Source: a virus. From it: a DNA stretch of 22,617 nucleotides. The notes under the pieces were generated by a model. That model was not told the DNA's origin. It saw only the letters and a list, made by a program, of their open reading frames with translations, and did not search any database. Shown piece by piece: positions 1-5,701 of this stretch. Position numbers and translations under genes: made by a program. How positions within the stretch are numbered: the stretch's first letter is position 1; each line of letters opens with the position of its first letter. Location of the stretch: positions 1-22,617 of the IMG/VR virus record IMGVR_UViG_3300050138_000019; one strand, written 5' to 3'.

Positions 1-2
1 CC

Positions 3-71
3 GAGCGCATCGTGCGCTGGACAGATCTCATGCAGGTTGCAGCACTCACAGTTCCTTCGGAGGTAGCATGA
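3..71 (+). CDS. 3' end of an unknown gene (partial)
   Basis: An open frame enters from the left edge and ends with TGA at 69-71, giving 22 visible residues that end in LTVPSEVA. The stop overlaps the ATG of the next gene as ATGA, the junction used by the two following genes, which supports this being the real upstream frame. The SD-like GGAGG for the next gene lies inside its last codons. Too little remains to assign a function, and a chance frame cannot be excluded at this length. Confidence 0.5.
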   Translation, partial: ERIVRWTDLMQVAALTVPSEVA

Positions 72-448
72 TAGACTTCAGTAAACCAATTCGCACCCGC
101 AAGGGTACGCGCGCGGACCATCTCCGTGCAATCAACACACAGAGCGGCATCAGACATGCTGTTGCGATCACCTACAGCGGTAGCAACCAGATGGTTGAGC
201 TGTACACGAGCGACGGTCGCCTGATGAGGGACCGAGAGTCACCGTTCGACATCGTGCAGCACGAACCGCCGACAACTCACATTGGCTACCTCGTGGTAGT
301 TGACCGCGTCAAAGAGACTGACAGCTGGTACGTGATGGCACAGGTGTATCCCACACGTCAGCGCGCTGCTGAAGCCGCTCACAACATCTTCCCTTCGAGC
401 GCGTACATTGTTCAGTCGGTGCAGCTGCCAGGGCTGGTGATCTCATGA
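68..448 (+). CDS. hypothetical phage protein, 126 aa
   Basis: I do not recognise this protein. It is a soluble-looking 126-residue protein without signal peptide or membrane segment. The middle contains an alternating polar and hydrophobic pattern (VAITYSGSNQMVELYTSDGR, then IGYLVVVDRV), which suggests a small beta-rich fold. The ATG at 68 is preceded by GGAGG at good spacing and overlaps the previous stop by ATGA. Its own TGA overlaps the next ATG at 445 in the same way, so it belongs to a tightly coupled rightward operon. This is the only operon in the window read left to right. Confidence 0.75.
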   Translation: MIDFSKPIRTRKGTRADHLRAINTQSGIRHAVAITYSGSNQMVELYTSDGRLMRDRESPFDIVQHEPPTTHIGYLVVVDRVKETDSWYVMAQVYPTRQRAAEAAHNIFPSSAYIVQSVQLPGLVIS

Positions 449-783
449 CACTCGCAGATCTGGAGAAGCGCTTACAGAAGGCAGAGCAGTCTGGGCGCGA
501 CATGCAGGGTCTGTGCGATGCGCAGACGTCAATCATCGCGATCATGGAGCGTCAGCTGTCGCTGCAGCGCGCCGCGATCTGGGCAATGCTGTCCCAGGCG
601 TCGAAAGACGAAGTATCACAAGATCCGCTGCAGAACCCTTGGCTTGGATTGAAGTCAGAGTTCGCTGGCAAGATCAATCCACTGGTGAAGGCCCTGAACA
701 AACTCCTTGGTGTTGAAGTCAAAGCGATACCTGAAGGCGCAGCGAACAGCATCGTAGTTGCTACGGAGATTCCGCGAGGATGA
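445..783 (+). CDS. hypothetical protein with N-terminal coiled coil, 112 aa
   Basis: The first 55 residues are rich in Glu, Lys, Gln, Leu and Ala with heptad-like spacing (LADLEKRLQKAEQSGRDMQG), so a helical or coiled-coil start is likely. The C-terminal half, with NPLVKALNKLLGVEVK, looks like a second helix followed by a short strand. No known domain is evident. Both ends are fixed by 4-base ATGA overlaps with the neighbours at 445-448 and 780-783, which implies translational coupling. It could be a small oligomerising accessory protein, but no function can be supported. Confidence 0.7.
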   Translation: MTLADLEKRLQKAEQSGRDMQGLCDAQTSIIAIMERQLSLQRAAIWAMLSQASKDEVSQDPLQNPWLGLKSEFAGKINPLVKALNKLLGVEVKAIPEGAANSIVVATEIPRG

Positions 784-1124
784 ACGCACCACGCAGGCTT
801 GACCTGGAGAAGATCCTGCACCAGCCGGATGGTGGCATGTTCAGGCCGCGCGTGCTGAACGCCAAGCGAGTAGGGCTGCCTCAGAACTTTCCTGATGCGG
901 TGTACGTGGGACGCCCCAGCAAGTGGGGTAACCCATTCTCGATTGGGCCGCATGGCACCCGGCGCGAAGTGATCGTAAGACATTTGATGTGGCTTGAGAC
1001 TCAACATGATCTGCTGAACTCACTCCACGAACTGAAAGGCAAGAACCTGATCTGCTGGTGTGCGCCAGAGGCGTGTCACGCTGACATTCTTCTCCAGCTG
1101 GCGAACCAGTACGAACCTCGCTGA
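780..1124 (+). CDS. DUF4326 domain protein, 114 aa
   Basis: The protein carries the hallmarks of DUF4326: a YVGRPSKWGNPF motif near residue 42, a GTRREVIVRHLMWLE helix, and the terminal signature LKGKNLICWCAPEACHADIL with clustered Cys and His residues. The family is common in phages and mobile elements; its biochemical role is not firmly established. The Trp-Gly-Asn-Pro and Cys-Trp-Cys...Cys-His motifs are the likely functional positions. The start is set by an ATGA overlap with the upstream gene. It is the last gene of the rightward operon and is followed 30 bases later by a strong terminator. Confidence 0.88.
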   Translation: MNAPRRLDLEKILHQPDGGMFRPRVLNAKRVGLPQNFPDAVYVGRPSKWGNPFSIGPHGTRREVIVRHLMWLETQHDLLNSLHELKGKNLICWCAPEACHADILLQLANQYEPR

Positions 1125-1154
1125 GGTCACTCCTACCTCAAGCGGGAAGACTCG

Positions 1155-1180
1155 GCCCTGGTCACTCCGGGGCTTTTTTT
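1155..1180 (+). terminator. rho-independent terminator of the rightward operon
   Basis: A stem GCCCTGG / CCGGGGC with a five-base loop (one G-T pair) is followed by seven T residues at 1174-1180. It lies just downstream of the DUF4326 gene. The T tract touches the stop codon of the converging minus-strand lipoprotein gene, so two opposing operons end here back to back. On the minus strand there is no comparable U tract, so it should act mainly on rightward transcription. Confidence 0.85.
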
Positions 1181-1595
1181 AATCCACGATCTTGCTGACG
1201 ACGTTCGAGCGCGCGCTCTCTGTGCCATCGCTGTTGATCGCTGACATCTCAAAGTACCAGGGGCCGACCGGCAGATCCAGGGTGTAGGTGCTGAGCCCTA
1301 CGCCTATCGCGATCATTGATGTCATAGCTATAGAAGGGCCGTAGTAGATCCGATACCCTGCAAGGTTCGTGAGAGCTGAGCCGTCCGTGTTCTGCGTGGG
1401 CGCTACCCAGAAGACCGTGACCGCGCCGATGGTAGGACCAGGGGGCGGGACGGGCGTAGGGACGGGCGTAGGAGGCACCACAGGCGGCGGGGCCGGTGAG
1501 GGGCGGACGATGGGCGGGGCCGGAACGGGAGGCGCGCTGGAGCCGCCGCAGGAAGCCAGGAGGGCTACCGCTACTAAGACGGTCCAGCGCCTCAT
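1179..1595 (-). CDS. lipoprotein with Pro-rich linker and FN3-like domain, 138 aa
   Basis: The N-terminus is a classic lipoprotein signal: MRRW, a hydrophobic run, and lipobox LLASC with Cys16 followed by GGSS. Residues about 20-58 are a Pro/Val/Thr tether. Residues about 59-138 form a fibronectin type III-like beta domain (AVTVFWVAP, GYRIYYG, TYTLDLPVGPWYFEMSAIN, then DGTESARSNVVS). Such a protein should be exported, acylated and displayed from a bacterial membrane rather than built into the virion; that localisation is inferred. It starts three bases after the stop of an 18-residue membrane peptide gene and is the last gene of the leftward operon. A role in envelope change or superinfection exclusion is possible but unproven. 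Confidence 0.85.
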   Translation of the reverse strand: MRRWTVLVAVALLASCGGSSAPPVPAPPIVRPSPAPPPVVPPTPVPTPVPPPGPTIGAVTVFWVAPTQNTDGSALTNLAGYRIYYGPSIAMTSMIAIGVGLSTYTLDLPVGPWYFEMSAINSDGTESARSNVVSKIVD

Positions 1596-1598
1596 GCC

Positions 1599-1655
1599 TT
1601 ACCGGAACAGGAAGAACAACAGGGCGATGACCAGGACGATGCCGAGCAGACTCAC
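1599..1655 (-). CDS. 18-residue single-pass membrane peptide
   Basis: A GTG-started reading frame encodes MSLLGIVLVIALLFFLFR, one continuous hydrophobic segment ending in Arg. It starts in a GTGA overlap with the stop of the upstream 103-residue gene, has GGAG seven bases upstream, and stops three bases before the lipoprotein ATG, so it exactly fills the gap between two supported genes. The composition is that of a transmembrane helix with one positive end. Tiny hydrophobic phage proteins include lysis-related and host-membrane modulating peptides, but no function can be assigned here. A longer overlapping frame exists in another phase, at 1249-1842, and is judged spurious. Confidence 0.65.
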   Translation of the reverse strand: MSLLGIVLVIALLFFLFR

Positions 1656-1963
1656 CGGCGATCTCCATGATCCCGATGATTCCGATGCCAGCCGTCATGA
1701 CTATGCCAGTCGTGACCACGGTCGTCACGGTGCCAGTGCCCGCGACCATACCCGCCGTGTCCGTAGCCGTACCATTCACGGTCCCAATCGCTGCCGGTCC
1801 AGTAGCCGCAGTTGCCATCGTAGAACCCGATGTCTCCACCATAGTACCCGCAGATAGGCGCGGGCCGCAGGATCGGCACTCCGACCTGGAAGCCGAAGTG
1901 AACGTCAGCGTATGCCGTGCCGCCGCCGAGCAGGAGAGCCGCTACGAGGAGTAGGGCCTTCAT
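1652..1963 (-). CDS. exported His/Gly/Tyr-rich protein, 103 aa
   Basis: The protein begins with a Sec-type signal peptide (MKALLLVAALLLGGGTAYA, probable cleavage after AYA at residue 19). A short mature region contains PAPICGYYGGDIGFYDGNCGYW with two Cys residues. It ends in a low-complexity tail of alternating His, Asp, Gly, Trp and Arg (GYGHGGYGRGHWHRDDRGHD). The His/Asp-rich tail could bind divalent metals or nucleic acid; this is inference from composition. The ATG overlaps the upstream stop (ATGA) and the TGA overlaps the downstream GTG. Similar Gly/His/Tyr-rich exported proteins of unknown function occur in proteobacteria. A signal peptide argues against a virion role. Confidence 0.78.
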   Translation of the reverse strand: MKALLLVAALLLGGGTAYADVHFGFQVGVPILRPAPICGYYGGDIGFYDGNCGYWTGSDWDREWYGYGHGGYGRGHWHRDDRGHDWHSHDGWHRNHRDHGDRR

Positions 1964-2526
1964 GCTGCCGCCGCTGCCGTTACTGACGGATCGGGAACCA
2001 ATGCTGGGTTCGGGATCTGCGCCGGTGCCGGGACTGGCGTGAACGCCGTGCCCGTGTCGACCGATAGCGCCGTCAGGTCAGTGACCGTCGCCGCAGCCTG
2101 TGGGGCTGGCGGAGGGGGAACAACAACCACCGGGGGAGTGAACTGCACCGTCGCGCTGTTCGACTCTGCCGAGACCAAACCGTTCGAGGTAACCGTCTCG
2201 ATGTTGTAAACGCTGTCCGCGTTGTCCGCGCCGTCGACCGTGACCGAGTTGACCCCAGCAACAGCCGTGTACTTCGCAAGCGCGCCGTCAGCGTTGGCTG
2301 GTGCGCCGTTCAAGAGAATGCGCGTCTCAACGATGTCGCTCAGTGCCAGCGGTGTCACGCCGTCGAGGTAAGTCGTCGGTGTCGTCCAGCTCAATGTGTT
2401 CTTTAAGATTGTCATGCCGTCCTCCCGAACGTAGGTGAAACCAAGATCTTTGATTGTGGCGGCAACCATGTTGTGATGGTGATGGTGATGCCGATGCCGA
2501 TGCCAACCCCAACGCCAGTCTTCCAT
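1960..2526 (-). CDS. FN3-like protein with natural poly-His N-terminus, 188 aa (or 151 aa)
   Basis: The long form starts WRWGWHRHRHHHHHHN and continues into a beta domain resembling fibronectin type III (NTLSWTTPTTYLDGVTPL, ETRILLNG, SVTVDGADNADSVYNIETVT, NGLVSAESNSATVQF). A Val/Pro linker and an Ala-rich end follow. Two starts are credible: ATG at 2526, with AAAGGGG seven bases upstream, and an internal ATG at 2415, with GGGAGG five bases upstream, which would give 151 residues without the His tract. Both could be used. No signal peptide is seen. It is related in domain type to the lipoprotein two genes downstream and overlaps the next ATG by ATGA. A terminator lies between it and the upstream Gly-rich gene. 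Confidence 0.75.
   Translation of the reverse strand: MEDWRWGWHRHRHHHHHHNMVAATIKDLGFTYVREDGMTILKNTLSWTTPTTYLDGVTPLALSDIVETRILLNGAPANADGALAKYTAVAGVNSVTVDGADNADSVYNIETVTSNGLVSAESNSATVQFTPPVVVVPPPPAPQAAATVTDLTALSVDTGTAFTPVPAPAQIPNPALVPDPSVTAAAAA
2473..2504. repeat. short tandem repeat encoding the poly-His tract
   Basis: Two six-base units are repeated side by side, GATGGT about 2.5 times and then GATGCC three times. On the minus strand these read as His-Arg and His-His codon pairs at the N-terminus of the FN3-like protein. The block looks like a microsatellite able to change His number by slippage in 3- or 6-base steps without breaking the frame. Confidence 0.7.
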
Positions 2527-2554
2527 GTGAATGCCCCTTTCAACCAGTATGCGC

Positions 2555-2591
2555 TAAAAAAGAGGGGCCTCGCCGCGCGAAGCCCCCTCTG
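2555..2591 (-). terminator. rho-independent terminator after the Gly-rich gene
   Basis: On the minus strand GAGGGGGC pairs with GCCCCTC (one bulged base) around a GC-rich loop, and is followed by six T residues. It lies 17 bases after the stop of the Gly-rich exported protein and about 30 bases before the FN3-like gene. It should limit read-through into the FN3/His-rich/lipoprotein genes, so those depend on leak-through or on a promoter not clearly visible here. Confidence 0.85.
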
Positions 2592-2607
2592 TAGTCAACG
2601 AGCTGAT

Positions 2608-3510
2608 TTACTTGCTGAGTTTCTTCTCAAGCGACCGACGCTCTACCTCATGAAGTTCTGAGTGGGTCACGAAGTCGACCGGGGCGACAATCGGAACCTC
2701 AACTAAGCACATCGTCTCCAGGAGTTCCTGGCAATGGTCGCCAAGGGCATCCTTCACGAACGAGATCTTGCACGCTACGTCCTGAGCAGCTTCCTGCGCA
2801 TTGTGGTCGCAGAAGTACTTGACGAGTTCGAGCCGCGCGCAGTCAGCGTCCTTGCGGGACTTGCCTACCGACACGCCGACGATCAACAGCTGGAGGCCAG
2901 CGCCGTCGTGGAAGCGACAGTTAGCTGTCGTCTCACCGTAGCCAGCTATGGCTGTTGCTGCCAAGCGTGGGCTCTTGATGTTCACTTCCTGACCTGCACC
3001 ATTGCCCGAGCTGTTCACGTTGTTGCTTGCTGACGCCTCTGAGCTTCCGCCCTTGCCGCCTTGCGCGCTGGATACCGACTTGCCGCCGGTGCCGCCCATT
3101 GCGTTGCCGCCGATGCCGGTGCCGCCAGTCGCGTTGCCGCCCTTCGCGTTGCCGCCCTTCGCTATAGACTCCGAGTTGCCGCTGTTCTTGACCGTCGAGT
3201 CAGACGAAGAGTTGCCGCTGTTCTTGACCGTCGAGCTGGAGTCGCCGCCGAACGCTACGGACGTTGCGTCGGAGCTTCCGCCCTTGCCGCCCGCGCCGCC
3301 TGCGCCGCCCTGGATGACCGAGCCCGCGCCTGAGCCAACGCCGTTGTTGGTCGTCGTGCTGGTGCTAGTGCTGGTGGACGTGTTGTTGTTGCCAACCACG
3401 TTGCCGTCAGCCACGTTGCCTGTACCAGAGTTGTCGATGGCAGTAGGTGTGACTGCGAATACTGATCCAGCCAGCATGAGGCCAGCTACGATTGCAATAA
3501 GACGTTTCAT
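2608..3510 (-). CDS. exported Gly/Ser/Asn-rich protein with Cys-containing C-terminal domain, 300 aa
   Basis: The start at 3510 gives a clean signal peptide (MKRLIAIVAGLMLAGSVFA, cleavage after VFA); an upstream in-frame ATG at 3555 lacks signal character and overlaps the neighbouring gene. Mature residues about 20-190 are low complexity: Asn/Ser/Thr runs, then GGNAKGGNATGG-type repeats and a twice-repeated STVKNSGNS unit. The last 110 residues form a compact domain (SPRLAATAIAGYGETTANCR onwards) with six Cys residues, possibly disulfide-bonded after export. I do not recognise the domain. The repeat region resembles surface or matrix-forming proteins. A terminator follows directly and an extended -10 promoter lies upstream of the preceding 63-aa gene, so the pair may be strongly expressed. 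Confidence 0.85.
   Translation of the reverse strand: MKRLIAIVAGLMLAGSVFAVTPTAIDNSGTGNVADGNVVGNNNTSTSTSTSTTTNNGVGSGAGSVIQGGAGGAGGKGGSSDATSVAFGGDSSSTVKNSGNSSSDSTVKNSGNSESIAKGGNAKGGNATGGTGIGGNAMGGTGGKSVSSAQGGKGGSSEASASNNVNSSGNGAGQEVNIKSPRLAATAIAGYGETTANCRFHDGAGLQLLIVGVSVGKSRKDADCARLELVKYFCDHNAQEAAQDVACKISFVKDALGDHCQELLETMCLVEVPIVAPVDFVTHSELHEVERRSLEKKLSK
3173..3235. repeat. 27-bp perfect direct repeat inside the Gly-rich gene
   Basis: The same 27 bases occur at 3173-3199 and 3209-3235 (period 36), encoding the repeated STVKNSGNS unit. Further degenerate 12-15 base GGN-type repeats lie at about 3060-3170. The array is in frame and coding, so copy-number change would lengthen or shorten the low-complexity region without a frameshift. 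Confidence 0.85.
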
Positions 3511-3514
3511 GTGT

Positions 3515-3706
3515 TTATTTCCGTGTGGTTTGATAGTCGAGGATTTCTGAACCACTTGTGCCTTTCTTGCCCTTACCGTCTGGTGTAGGCATGCCCTGCT
3601 TGTGCGCAGGCGATCCGCCGCTGACTGTGCTGGCTGGCTTGACGCCGTTCTTTGCAGACCCAGCAGTGTTGCCGCGTCTTTCGTCTTTCATTGCTCGTCC
3701 AGACAT
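3515..3706 (-). CDS. small basic Gly/Lys/Ser-rich protein, 63 aa
   Basis: The protein starts MSGRAMKDERRGNT and is dominated by Gly, Lys, Ser and Thr (GGSPAHKQGMPTPDGKGKKG). It is hydrophilic, probably disordered and basic, with no recognised domain. The ATG at 3706 was chosen because AAGGAG lies seven bases upstream; longer versions from 3865 would run through the neighbouring gene. An extended -10 promoter at 3732-3740 and a short inverted repeat at 3720-3731 precede it. The stop is four bases upstream of the ATG of the Gly-rich exported protein, so the two are probably co-transcribed. Confidence 0.65.
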   Translation of the reverse strand: MSGRAMKDERRGNTAGSAKNGVKPASTVSGGSPAHKQGMPTPDGKGKKGTSGSEILDYQTTRK

Positions 3707-3719
3707 GTGGTCGCTCCTT

Positions 3720-3731
3720 GGGTGAACACCC
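3720..3731. repeat. 12-bp inverted repeat between promoter and RBS
   Basis: GGGTG and CACCC flank a two-base centre, immediately downstream of the predicted -10 element and one base before the AAGGAG of the 63-aa gene. It could be an operator or a small hairpin at the 5' end of the transcript. Confidence 0.4.
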
Positions 3732-3740
3732 ATTGTATCA
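3732..3740 (-). promoter_or_regulatory. extended -10 promoter for the 63-aa and Gly-rich genes
   Basis: The minus strand reads TGATACAAT, an extended -10 (TG-N-TACAAT, five of six matches to TATAAT). No convincing -35 is seen, as expected for extended -10 promoters. It overlaps the stop codon of the 61-aa gene and sits about 26 bases upstream of the 63-aa ATG. Confidence 0.5.
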
Positions 3741-3923
3741 CGCGCGCGCCAGCTCCTTCTCCAGCGCTTTGATCTGAGCGGTGAACTTGCCTTTGCCGAA
3801 CGTGTGACTGGATCGGTCCGTGACCCCAGCGTTCCAGATGCGGAAGGCTGCAAGCTCTGCTTCAAGCTCTGCGCGTTCGAGCACGCGGCACATGTCGATT
3901 GCTTCAGCCTGCGTCCAGCTCAT
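3738..3923 (-). CDS. small helical protein, 61 aa
   Basis: The start at 3923 (MSWTQAEAIDMCRVLERAEL) is set by an ATGA overlap with the upstream gene. The protein is largely helical, with an acidic first half (RAELEAELAAFRIW) and a basic last part ending in QIKALEKELARA, which has coiled-coil character. No known family is recognised. Its position in the middle of a coupled small-gene operon behind the sulfotransferase is the main support. A longer frame to 3980 starts inside the neighbouring gene and is less likely. Confidence 0.65.
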   Translation of the reverse strand: MSWTQAEAIDMCRVLERAELEAELAAFRIWNAGVTDRSSHTFGKGKFTAQIKALEKELARA

Positions 3924-4117
3924 GACAGACCCACGGGCAGAGGAGCGCTGACCCAAGTCCTGAACGGGGGCCGCATACACACGCGGTCGCGCTGGCGGAA
4001 CGCTGGACGGTCGCCGGTGCCGATGTCGCCCTTGCGCTCGATGGACAGCACGCCTCGCTTCTTGAGGCGGGTGCGAAGGAGGGACGCGCGCTTCTGCGCA
4101 TACCTGTGCGCGTTCAC
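3920..4117 (-). CDS. small basic protein, 65 aa
   Basis: A GTG start in a GTGA overlap with the upstream zinc-finger gene gives MNAHRYAQKRASLLRTRLKK onwards, a strongly basic protein. Its second half (GDRPAFRQRDRVCMRPPFRTW) could bind nucleic acid. AAGG lies seven bases upstream of the GTG. The open frame extends further upstream to 4231, but that part is antiphase to the zinc-finger gene and is judged spurious. The stop overlaps the next ATG as ATGA. No family is recognised. Confidence 0.55.
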   Translation of the reverse strand: MNAHRYAQKRASLLRTRLKKRGVLSIERKGDIGTGDRPAFRQRDRVCMRPPFRTWVSAPLPVGLS

Positions 4118-4257
4118 GCCTTCACCTTGCTGATGAGCCGCAGGCGCACATCCTTCTGCTTCAGGTCGCACCAGCTCGGGACGGACTTGAACCGCGACGT
4201 GCGCTTCATCTCGCACTTGCAAGACGGGCACTTGTAGATCCGCTGGCGCTTAACCAC
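4114..4257 (-). CDS. small zinc-finger-like protein, 47 aa
   Basis: A GTG start at 4257, with AAGG eight to nine bases upstream, opens VVKRQRIYKCPSCKCEMKRT, followed by SVPSWCDLKQ. The CPSCKC cluster plus a later Cys suggests a treble-clef or zinc-ribbon-like metal site in a basic, probably nucleic-acid binding, miniprotein. Stops lie in frame just upstream of the GTG, so this is the earliest possible start. The gene overlaps the preceding gene by eight bases and the next by GTGA. Confidence 0.6.
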   Translation of the reverse strand: MVKRQRIYKCPSCKCEMKRTSRFKSVPSWCDLKQKDVRLRLISKVKA

Positions 4258-4393
4258 GCTTCACTACCTTGGCACCGTTGCGCCAGCCCGGTTGCTCGCG
4301 CTTGATGGCCGCGATCTCTTTCGCGTCGTTGCGCGGCAGCGCGCCGTTCCAACGCGAGACGGCTTTCGCCGGGGGAGTCTGTCGTTTGGTCAT
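4250..4393 (-). CDS. small basic hypothetical protein, 47 aa
   Basis: The frame encodes MTKRQTPPAKAVSRWNGALP, then RNDAKEIAAIKREQPGWRNG and a basic end. GAGGAAA lies about seven bases upstream and the ATG overlaps the upstream stop as ATGA, so both coupling and an SD support the start. No domain is recognised. An alternative frame over the same DNA (4206-4439) is very Arg/Ala-rich and looks like a shadow. Confidence 0.6.
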   Translation of the reverse strand: MTKRQTPPAKAVSRWNGALPRNDAKEIAAIKREQPGWRNGAKVVKRG

Positions 4394-4701
4394 TTCGATT
4401 TCCTCTTACGTGTTGGCAACTTGTTGTAGTGAGCCTCAATGAAGTCCATTCCCTTCAGTGCGCCCTGTAGCATCTCGATGGCAGCGTGAGTCTTCTCGCG
4501 CATCTCCTCGAACCCTGCGTGACCCCAGGCACCCCAGCGGATACTGCGGTCACAATCAGTGAGCCAGATCTGCAGGTCAACATTCCTGTTTCCCTCGAGC
4601 AGGTACGCGCTCAGAGCGTAGCGAATGCTGGAGCCTACCTTCGACGGGTAGAGCATGCGCGCGTCGCTGATGACAACCTCTCTCTTGCGTGTGGCGCTCA
4701 T
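4390..4701 (-). CDS. hypothetical protein, 103 aa
   Basis: The start at 4701 (MSATRKREVVISDARMLYPS) is fixed by the ATGA overlap with the membrane-protein gene upstream; the longer frame to 4842 runs antiphase through that gene. The fold looks mixed alpha/beta, with a helical second half (GFEEMREKTHAAIEMLQGAL) and a basic tail. Motif WLTDCDRSIRWGAWGH in the middle is distinctive, but I do not recognise the family. It is the third gene of the sulfotransferase operon. Confidence 0.7.
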   Translation of the reverse strand: MSATRKREVVISDARMLYPSKVGSSIRYALSAYLLEGNRNVDLQIWLTDCDRSIRWGAWGHAGFEEMREKTHAAIEMLQGALKGMDFIEAHYNKLPTRKRKSK

Positions 4702-4925
4702 GACTTCATCCAGTGCGTGTGTATGCCTCGCGCCCAGCCGAGAGTGTAGACCACGGAAAGAGCAACGATGCCCCACTGCTTGTGGGAGACCGACGCCCAG
4801 AACCAGAAGGGCTGACCCGCTAGTCCGAAGATAGGAGCCCACTTTGGTAAGCGCCCCATAGCCAGCCAGATTGCAATGGTGCCAGTGATGGCAACACCGA
4901 CCTGGGGAATGATGTCAATGTTCAT
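4698..4925 (-). CDS. small membrane protein, 75 aa
   Basis: From the ATG at 4925, which overlaps the sulfotransferase stop (ATGA), the protein shows a hydrophobic segment near residues 5-23 (VGVAITGTIAIWLAMG), a middle part with LAGQPFWFW, and a second hydrophobic segment with QWGIVALSVVYTLGWARGI near the end. Two or three membrane passes are likely. I recall the pattern GQPFW...QWGI..LS..YT..W.RG from small phage inner-membrane proteins of unknown function. A holin role is possible from size and topology but is not supported by a neighbouring endolysin in this window. Confidence 0.72.
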   Translation of the reverse strand: MNIDIIPQVGVAITGTIAIWLAMGRLPKWAPIFGLAGQPFWFWASVSHKQWGIVALSVVYTLGWARGIHTHWMKS

Positions 4926-5695
4926 TTGTGGAGAGTGTACCTGTTCCAAAGGACTTCTGGGAGGATAGTCTTGCGACTGTGATAGCGAACCTGCTTACGA
5001 ACAGCGTGCAGACCAGGGGTGCCGAGCGCCGCGTCAAAGACTTCAGCGTGCATCGAGCGCACGTTCTCAAAGTCGTACACGAATGTCGGAAGGTCCAGGA
5101 AGCCGTGTATGTGCTCAAGCTCTCCAAGAGGGTTCGACGCCAGATTCTCGTACTGCACAGGCAGACAGAAGTCGCTGAACAAACCGGCGAGCGCTTCCTG
5201 CATCGCAGCCATCGGCCCGCCAATCATGCCGTCCGGTGCCATGAGCCTCGCGCACCGCTGTTCGAGCGTGAGAGAGGGATCGAAGCCGAAGATGCGCGAG
5301 ACCTTGAACGGATGACGCTGTACCTGCCGCTCGATGCTGTCCAAGATCCATGCCGGATCTCGCATAAGCACAATGACGCGCGCCTTCGGGTACAGCTCAA
5401 TCAGGCTCGCGAGTTTCGTCGTCCACATGCGCCCGGTGTCAAAGTAGGTGAGGTCGTTTGTGTCGCTGTCAGGGCCGTAGTAGCCGCGCACGATCCCCTT
5501 CAGGATCTCCTCGCGCTGACCGTCGTGCATCTCCCAGGCCAGCTCGTTCTTGCCGCTCATTGCCTGGAGCGCCGCGCCGTACAGATTGTAGAGGGGGCTT
5601 GAGATGCCGGTGCTGAACTCAGGGCACTGCCGCAGAAGTGCGGCAAGCAGCGTACTGCCCGAACGCGGGAGGCCACTGATGAAATGGATTTTCAT
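4922..5695 (-). CDS. PAPS-type sulfotransferase family protein, 257 aa
   Basis: The N-terminus is the 5'-phosphosulfate-binding loop of sulfotransferases, SGLPRSGSTLLAALL (residues about 7-21). The 3'-phosphate-binding element is seen as ARVIVLMRDPAWILDSIERQ (residues 105-124, Arg112 and Ser120 as the expected contacts). The family transfers sulfate from PAPS to hydroxyl or amine groups of sugars, proteins or small molecules; the acceptor cannot be read here. The length is complete for the family. It leads an operon of small genes and has an extended -10 promoter six bases before its ATG, with no Shine-Dalgarno, so its mRNA may be leaderless. As a phage-carried modifying enzyme it could act on host surface glycans or on an exported phage product. 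Confidence 0.88.
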   Translation of the reverse strand: MKIHFISGLPRSGSTLLAALLRQCPEFSTGISSPLYNLYGAALQAMSGKNELAWEMHDGQREEILKGIVRGYYGPDSDTNDLTYFDTGRMWTTKLASLIELYPKARVIVLMRDPAWILDSIERQVQRHPFKVSRIFGFDPSLTLEQRCARLMAPDGMIGGPMAAMQEALAGLFSDFCLPVQYENLASNPLGELEHIHGFLDLPTFVYDFENVRSMHAEVFDAALGTPGLHAVRKQVRYHSRKTILPEVLWNRYTLHK

Positions 5696-5701
5696 TTGGG
5701 G

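Noticed and set aside
1249-1842. A 197-codon minus-strand frame over the exported cluster
   Set aside because: It is antiphase to three genes linked by ATGA and GTGA junctions and a lipobox protein; its sequence is Thr/Gly/Arg-rich and lacks domains.
3060-3240. Repeats that might suggest a CRISPR array
   Set aside because: The units are in-frame coding repeats without regular unique spacers and belong to a low-complexity exported protein.
3002-3550. A 182-codon plus-strand frame rich in Leu and Pro
   Set aside because: It mirrors the Gly/Asn repeats of the exported protein on the other strand; the composition is a by-product of the repeats.
4698-4925. Calling the small membrane protein a holin
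   Set aside because: Size and hydrophobic segments fit, but no endolysin or spanin lies nearby and the sequence pattern matches unassigned small membrane proteins as well.
4928-5602. A 224-codon plus-strand frame
   Set aside because: It lies fully antisense to the sulfotransferase, whose PAPS motifs are intact.
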